DNA of 7,512 bases, taken from NCBI GenBank assembly GCA_900551505.1, contig URWK01000059.1, positions 1 to 7,512 on the forward strand. The letters are read 5' to 3'. This DNA is from an uncultured Ruminococcus sp. (GTDB taxonomy: Bacteria > Bacillota > Clostridia > Oscillospirales > Ruminococcaceae). The notes below the pieces were generated by a model that saw only the letters and a list, made by a program, of their open reading frames with translations, was not told the origin of the DNA and did no database searches. A program made the position numbers and the translations under genes. Below are positions 5,382-7,512 of this stretch, piece by piece (position 1 is the stretch's first letter; every line of letters starts with the position of its first letter).

Positions 5382-7019
5382 TTATTCAATAGTTGTTGTA
5401 TCTTCTTCTGTTGTTTCATATGATACCTGTGCTGTGGTTTCCTCTGTAATGCTTGTAGCAGTAGTTGTAGTTTCCCCTGTAATGCTTGTAGTGGTAGTTT
5501 CTTCTGGTTCGTATGATATCTGTGTAGTTTCTATTGTAGGAAGGGTTTCAGATTCTGTAGTAGCAAAGGTAGTTGTTGTGGTTGTTGTTGTTGTAGAATC
5601 TGCATCAACTCCTACAATGTACTGTGCAACTAACATAAGGTCAAGGATATTCGCCTTGCCGTCACCGTTTACATCAGCACCGCTTGCACCTTCAACGCCT
5701 ACAATATACTGGGCAATCTGCATAAGGTCAATAATGTTGACCTTGCCGTCACCGTTTACGTCAGCCACTTTAACAATGTCAGACGGTTCGGTAACTTCTG
5801 TATTGCTTGTTTCGGTCGGCTGGGTTTCTGTGAATATTGCGGTAGTGGTTGTTGTTTCAGTAGTAGTAATTTCTGTATCTTCTGTAGTGGTTTCTGTCGG
5901 TTCTGTTTCTGTGGTTGTAGTAGTTTCAGGCTGTTCGAGGACTTCAATAGCTTCAAGGCTGCTGTAGTAATTTGATAATGAAACTGAAACCTTTGTACCC
6001 ACTGTTATTCCAAGTTCATTAAAGGTGTCTTCCGGAACGAAAACATATTGTAATTCTTCGGTTTCCATGTTTTCACCCAAAGCTATTCCGAAACCGCCGT
6101 CTTCAGCCGTAACCTTAACAACATAGCCTTCTTTTTCAGATACTTCATAAGCAGCTGTCTTTTCGATTGAAGTAATTGTCTTGTCATCGTAGTTACCTTC
6201 GATATTTGCAATGAAGTATTCGCCTGTGAACATTTCTTCTATCGAGGCATCAGTGCAGGTAAATTTAACATTGTCTTTTCCGTACATTTTTGCGGTTACT
6301 TCAAAAACGCCGTCTTCAACTTTCTTGACATCTCTGACAAGCACGTCCGCTCTGTAAATGCCGTCTTCATTTGTGGTTACAGGAAGTTCGTTTTCTGCAT
6401 CGGAAGTTGTTACGGTTGTTACTTCAGGTTCTGTGGTTTCCTGCTTTACACCGATAGTGTAAACAAGTCCTGATTCTTCATCATATGAAATTTCAACCTT
6501 ATCGCCGACCTTAATAATATCTTCATATCCTGCACAATTGAATGTTTTATCAACGCCGTCTATTTCGATAACAATTGTTTCCTCATTGATTTCCTTAACA
6601 ACGCCTGTTTCTGTAATAGCGTTATTATCAACGTCAGTTACTGCAACAGTAGTGGTTACTGTGGGGTCTGTGCCTTTAATGCGATAGAGATTGATAATGT
6701 TTTTTGTATCAGAATCATATACGACTTCAACCTTATCGCCGACTTCGATATAATCTCCGACATAACGGAATATTTCATCAACACCGTTTATTTCGATAAT
6801 AATTGCTCCGTCCTTGATTTCCTTAACAACGCCTGCTTCTGTAATGATGTTATCATTAACAGTTACGCCTGTTACTGTCTGTACAACTGCACCTGTTGCT
6901 TCTTCTGCGGAAACTTTTTCTTTTCCGAGTGATGAACCTGCTACTGTAAGGCTTCCGGCTGTGATTGCAAGTGCTGTGACAAATGCGTAAATTCTTCTGT
7001 TTGTAATTGAGTTAATCAT
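5382..7019 (-). CDS. Secreted dockerin protein with duplicated beta-domain and Thr-rich linkers
   Basis: A 545-residue exported protein, probably held on the cell-surface cellulosome through its dockerin. Residues 1-38 are a signal peptide (Arg-Arg n-region, hydrophobic core about 11-28, likely cut after VSA at 36-38). Residues 57-115 and 132-192 are two copies of one small beta-rich unit (TETGVVKEI...IVIEIDGVD...IKVGDKVEISYD in the second). Residues 221-362 are a further beta-rich region I do not recognise. Thr/Glu linkers lie at 364-412 and 475-545. The type I dockerin is at 418-471: two Ca-binding loops (DVNGDGKVNIID, Asp420/Asn422/Asp424/Asp431; DVNGDGKANILD, Asp449/Asn451/Asp453/Asp460), each followed by the IAQYIVG/VAQYIVG helix. 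There is no catalytic, carbohydrate-binding, sortase, SLH or transmembrane segment. Start ATG has GGAGG 9 nt upstream. No clear promoter is seen; transcription must come from the repeat array or beyond. Confidence 0.85.
   Translation of the reverse strand: MINSITNRRIYAFVTALAITAGSLTVAGSSLGKEKVSAEEATGAVVQTVTGVTVNDNIITEAGVVKEIKDGAIIIEINGVDEIFRYVGDYIEVGDKVEVVYDSDTKNIINLYRIKGTDPTVTTTVAVTDVDNNAITETGVVKEINEETIVIEIDGVDKTFNCAGYEDIIKVGDKVEISYDEESGLVYTIGVKQETTEPEVTTVTTSDAENELPVTTNEDGIYRADVLVRDVKKVEDGVFEVTAKMYGKDNVKFTCTDASIEEMFTGEYFIANIEGNYDDKTITSIEKTAAYEVSEKEGYVVKVTAEDGGFGIALGENMETEELQYVFVPEDTFNELGITVGTKVSVSLSNYYSSLEAIEVLEQPETTTTTETEPTETTTEDTEITTTETTTTTAIFTETQPTETSNTEVTEPSDIVKVADVNGDGKVNIIDLMQIAQYIVGVEGASGADVNGDGKANILDLMLVAQYIVGVDADSTTTTTTTTTFATTESETLPTIETTQISYEPEETTTTSITGETTTTATSITEETTAQVSYETTEEDTTTIE
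5444..5491. repeat. 33-bp-spaced repeat coding the Thr-rich tail
   Basis: A 15-bp identical sequence (5444-5458 and 5477-5491) lies 33 bp apart, i.e. 11 codons in frame. It gives the two TSIT.ETT blocks of the C-terminal tail. The pattern fits slippage or duplication growth of a low-complexity linker. A GTT/GTG-rich tract at 5572-5595 encodes the run of nine Thr next to it. Confidence 0.6.
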
Positions 7020-7080
7020 TGTTTTTATCCTCCATAAGTTAAAACTTCTTCTCTACTTTCACTTTCTTAAAAATTCTTAG

Positions 7081-7101
7081 AAAACCTTCTCCATAAGTTT
7101 T
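7081..7101. repeat. 21-bp direct repeat, copy upstream of the dockerin gene
   Basis: Partner of 5333-5353, identical over 21 bp and 1748 bp away, placing the whole dockerin gene between the two. It lies 62 bp upstream of the start codon and 8 bp from the first unit of the 109-bp array. On the minus strand it contains a Shine-Dalgarno-like TATGGAGAAGG, resembling the real ribosome binding site at 7027-7035. Confidence 0.75.
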
Positions 7102-7109
7102 CTTTTTCT

Positions 7110-7512
7110 CACTTTCTGATATATAACTGTACGGGAAAACCGATTTTCTGACCGCCTTTTTCGGAATTAACAAAAAGTTCACAAAATAATTTTCTCCGCA
7201 TAGTCAAATATCATTTTTCACTTTCTGATATATAACTGTACGGGAAAACCGATTTTCTGACCGCCTTTTTCGGAATTAACAAAAAGTTCACAAAATAATT
7301 TTCTCCGCATAGTCAAATATCATTTTTCACTTTCTGATATATAACTGTACGGGAAAACCGATTTTCTGACCGCCTTTTTCGGAATTAACAAAAAGTTCAC
7401 AAAATAATTTTCTCCGCATAGTCAAATATCATTTTTCACTTTCTGATATATAACTGTACGGGAAAACCGATTTTCTGACCGCCTTTTTCGGAATTAACAA
7501 AAAGTTCACAAA
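7110..7512. repeat. 109-bp tandem repeat array, about 3.7 copies
   Basis: Units begin at 7110, 7219, 7328 and 7437 (all with CACTTTCTGATATATAAC). I see no difference between the three full copies and the partial fourth, which is cut by the window end. Each unit holds two dyads: a GAAAA/TTTTC hairpin flanked by CGG/CCG (7132-7154 in copy 1) and CTTTTT/AAAAAG (7156-7177). It also has a TATATAT box near its minus-strand 3' end and, on the minus strand, a 30-codon frame from ATG to TGA (7109-7201 in copy 1) without a Shine-Dalgarno sequence. The boundary next to the dockerin gene runs into a similar CACTTTC-rich leader, so the unit may have grown from that leader. I do not recognise the family. 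An assembly artefact at a contig end remains possible. Confidence 0.9.

Noticed and set aside
5174..5392. 72-residue plus-strand frame after the dockerin gene
   Set aside because: It spans the terminator hairpin and one copy of the 21-bp repeat, lacks a ribosome binding site, and its Phe/Ser/Leu composition is what AT-rich DNA gives by chance.
5434..5967. 177-residue Val/Ser-rich plus-strand frame
   Set aside because: It is the antisense of the Thr-rich linkers and dockerin; ACN codons read as GTN/NGT on the other strand.
5333..7101. Insertion sequence or integron cassette around the dockerin gene
   Set aside because: The flanking repeats are direct, not inverted, there is no transposase or integrase between them, and no target-site duplication is distinguishable from the repeat itself.
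7110..7512. CRISPR array
   Set aside because: The whole 109-bp period is identical from copy to copy; there are no variable spacers and no cas genes.

Overview
All recognised genes lie on the minus strand, so the window reads right to left. Three things suggest a low-GC Firmicute of the Ruminococcus/Oscillospiraceae type: AT-rich intergenic DNA with near-consensus sigma-A promoters, a GTP-type PEP carboxykinase, and a secreted protein with a type I dockerin between Thr/Glu-rich linkers, as in cellulosome-forming ruminococci. The genus is an inference from gene content, not from a marker comparison.

Layout from the right edge in the direction of transcription: (1) a perfect 109-bp tandem repeat, about 3.7 copies, running off the window; (2) a 545-residue exported protein with a duplicated small beta-domain, a dockerin and a Thr-rich tail, with the same 21-bp sequence on both sides of the gene; (3) a terminator, then a regulatory-looking intergenic stretch with a long dyad and a strong promoter; (4) pckG, GTP-dependent PEP carboxykinase, ending at a bidirectional terminator; (5) a single tRNA-Trp(CCA) with its own promoter and terminator; (6) a monocistronic alpha/beta hydrolase with its own promoter and terminator; (7) the rplM-rpsI ribosomal protein operon, with a consensus promoter, an L13-leader-like hairpin and a terminator; (8) about 550 bp of non-coding or decayed sequence; (9) a strong promoter firing off the left edge through a structured leader.

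Apart from rplM-rpsI, each gene is its own transcription unit. Three promoters are exact TTGACA-17-TATAAT and two more keep the 17-bp spacing. The housekeeping part (translation, tRNA-Trp, PEPCK) is ordinary. The unusual part is the right third: a dockerin protein with no catalytic module, flanked by direct repeats, next to an identical-copy tandem array for which I know no described family. No defence system, CRISPR array, integrase or complete IS was seen.
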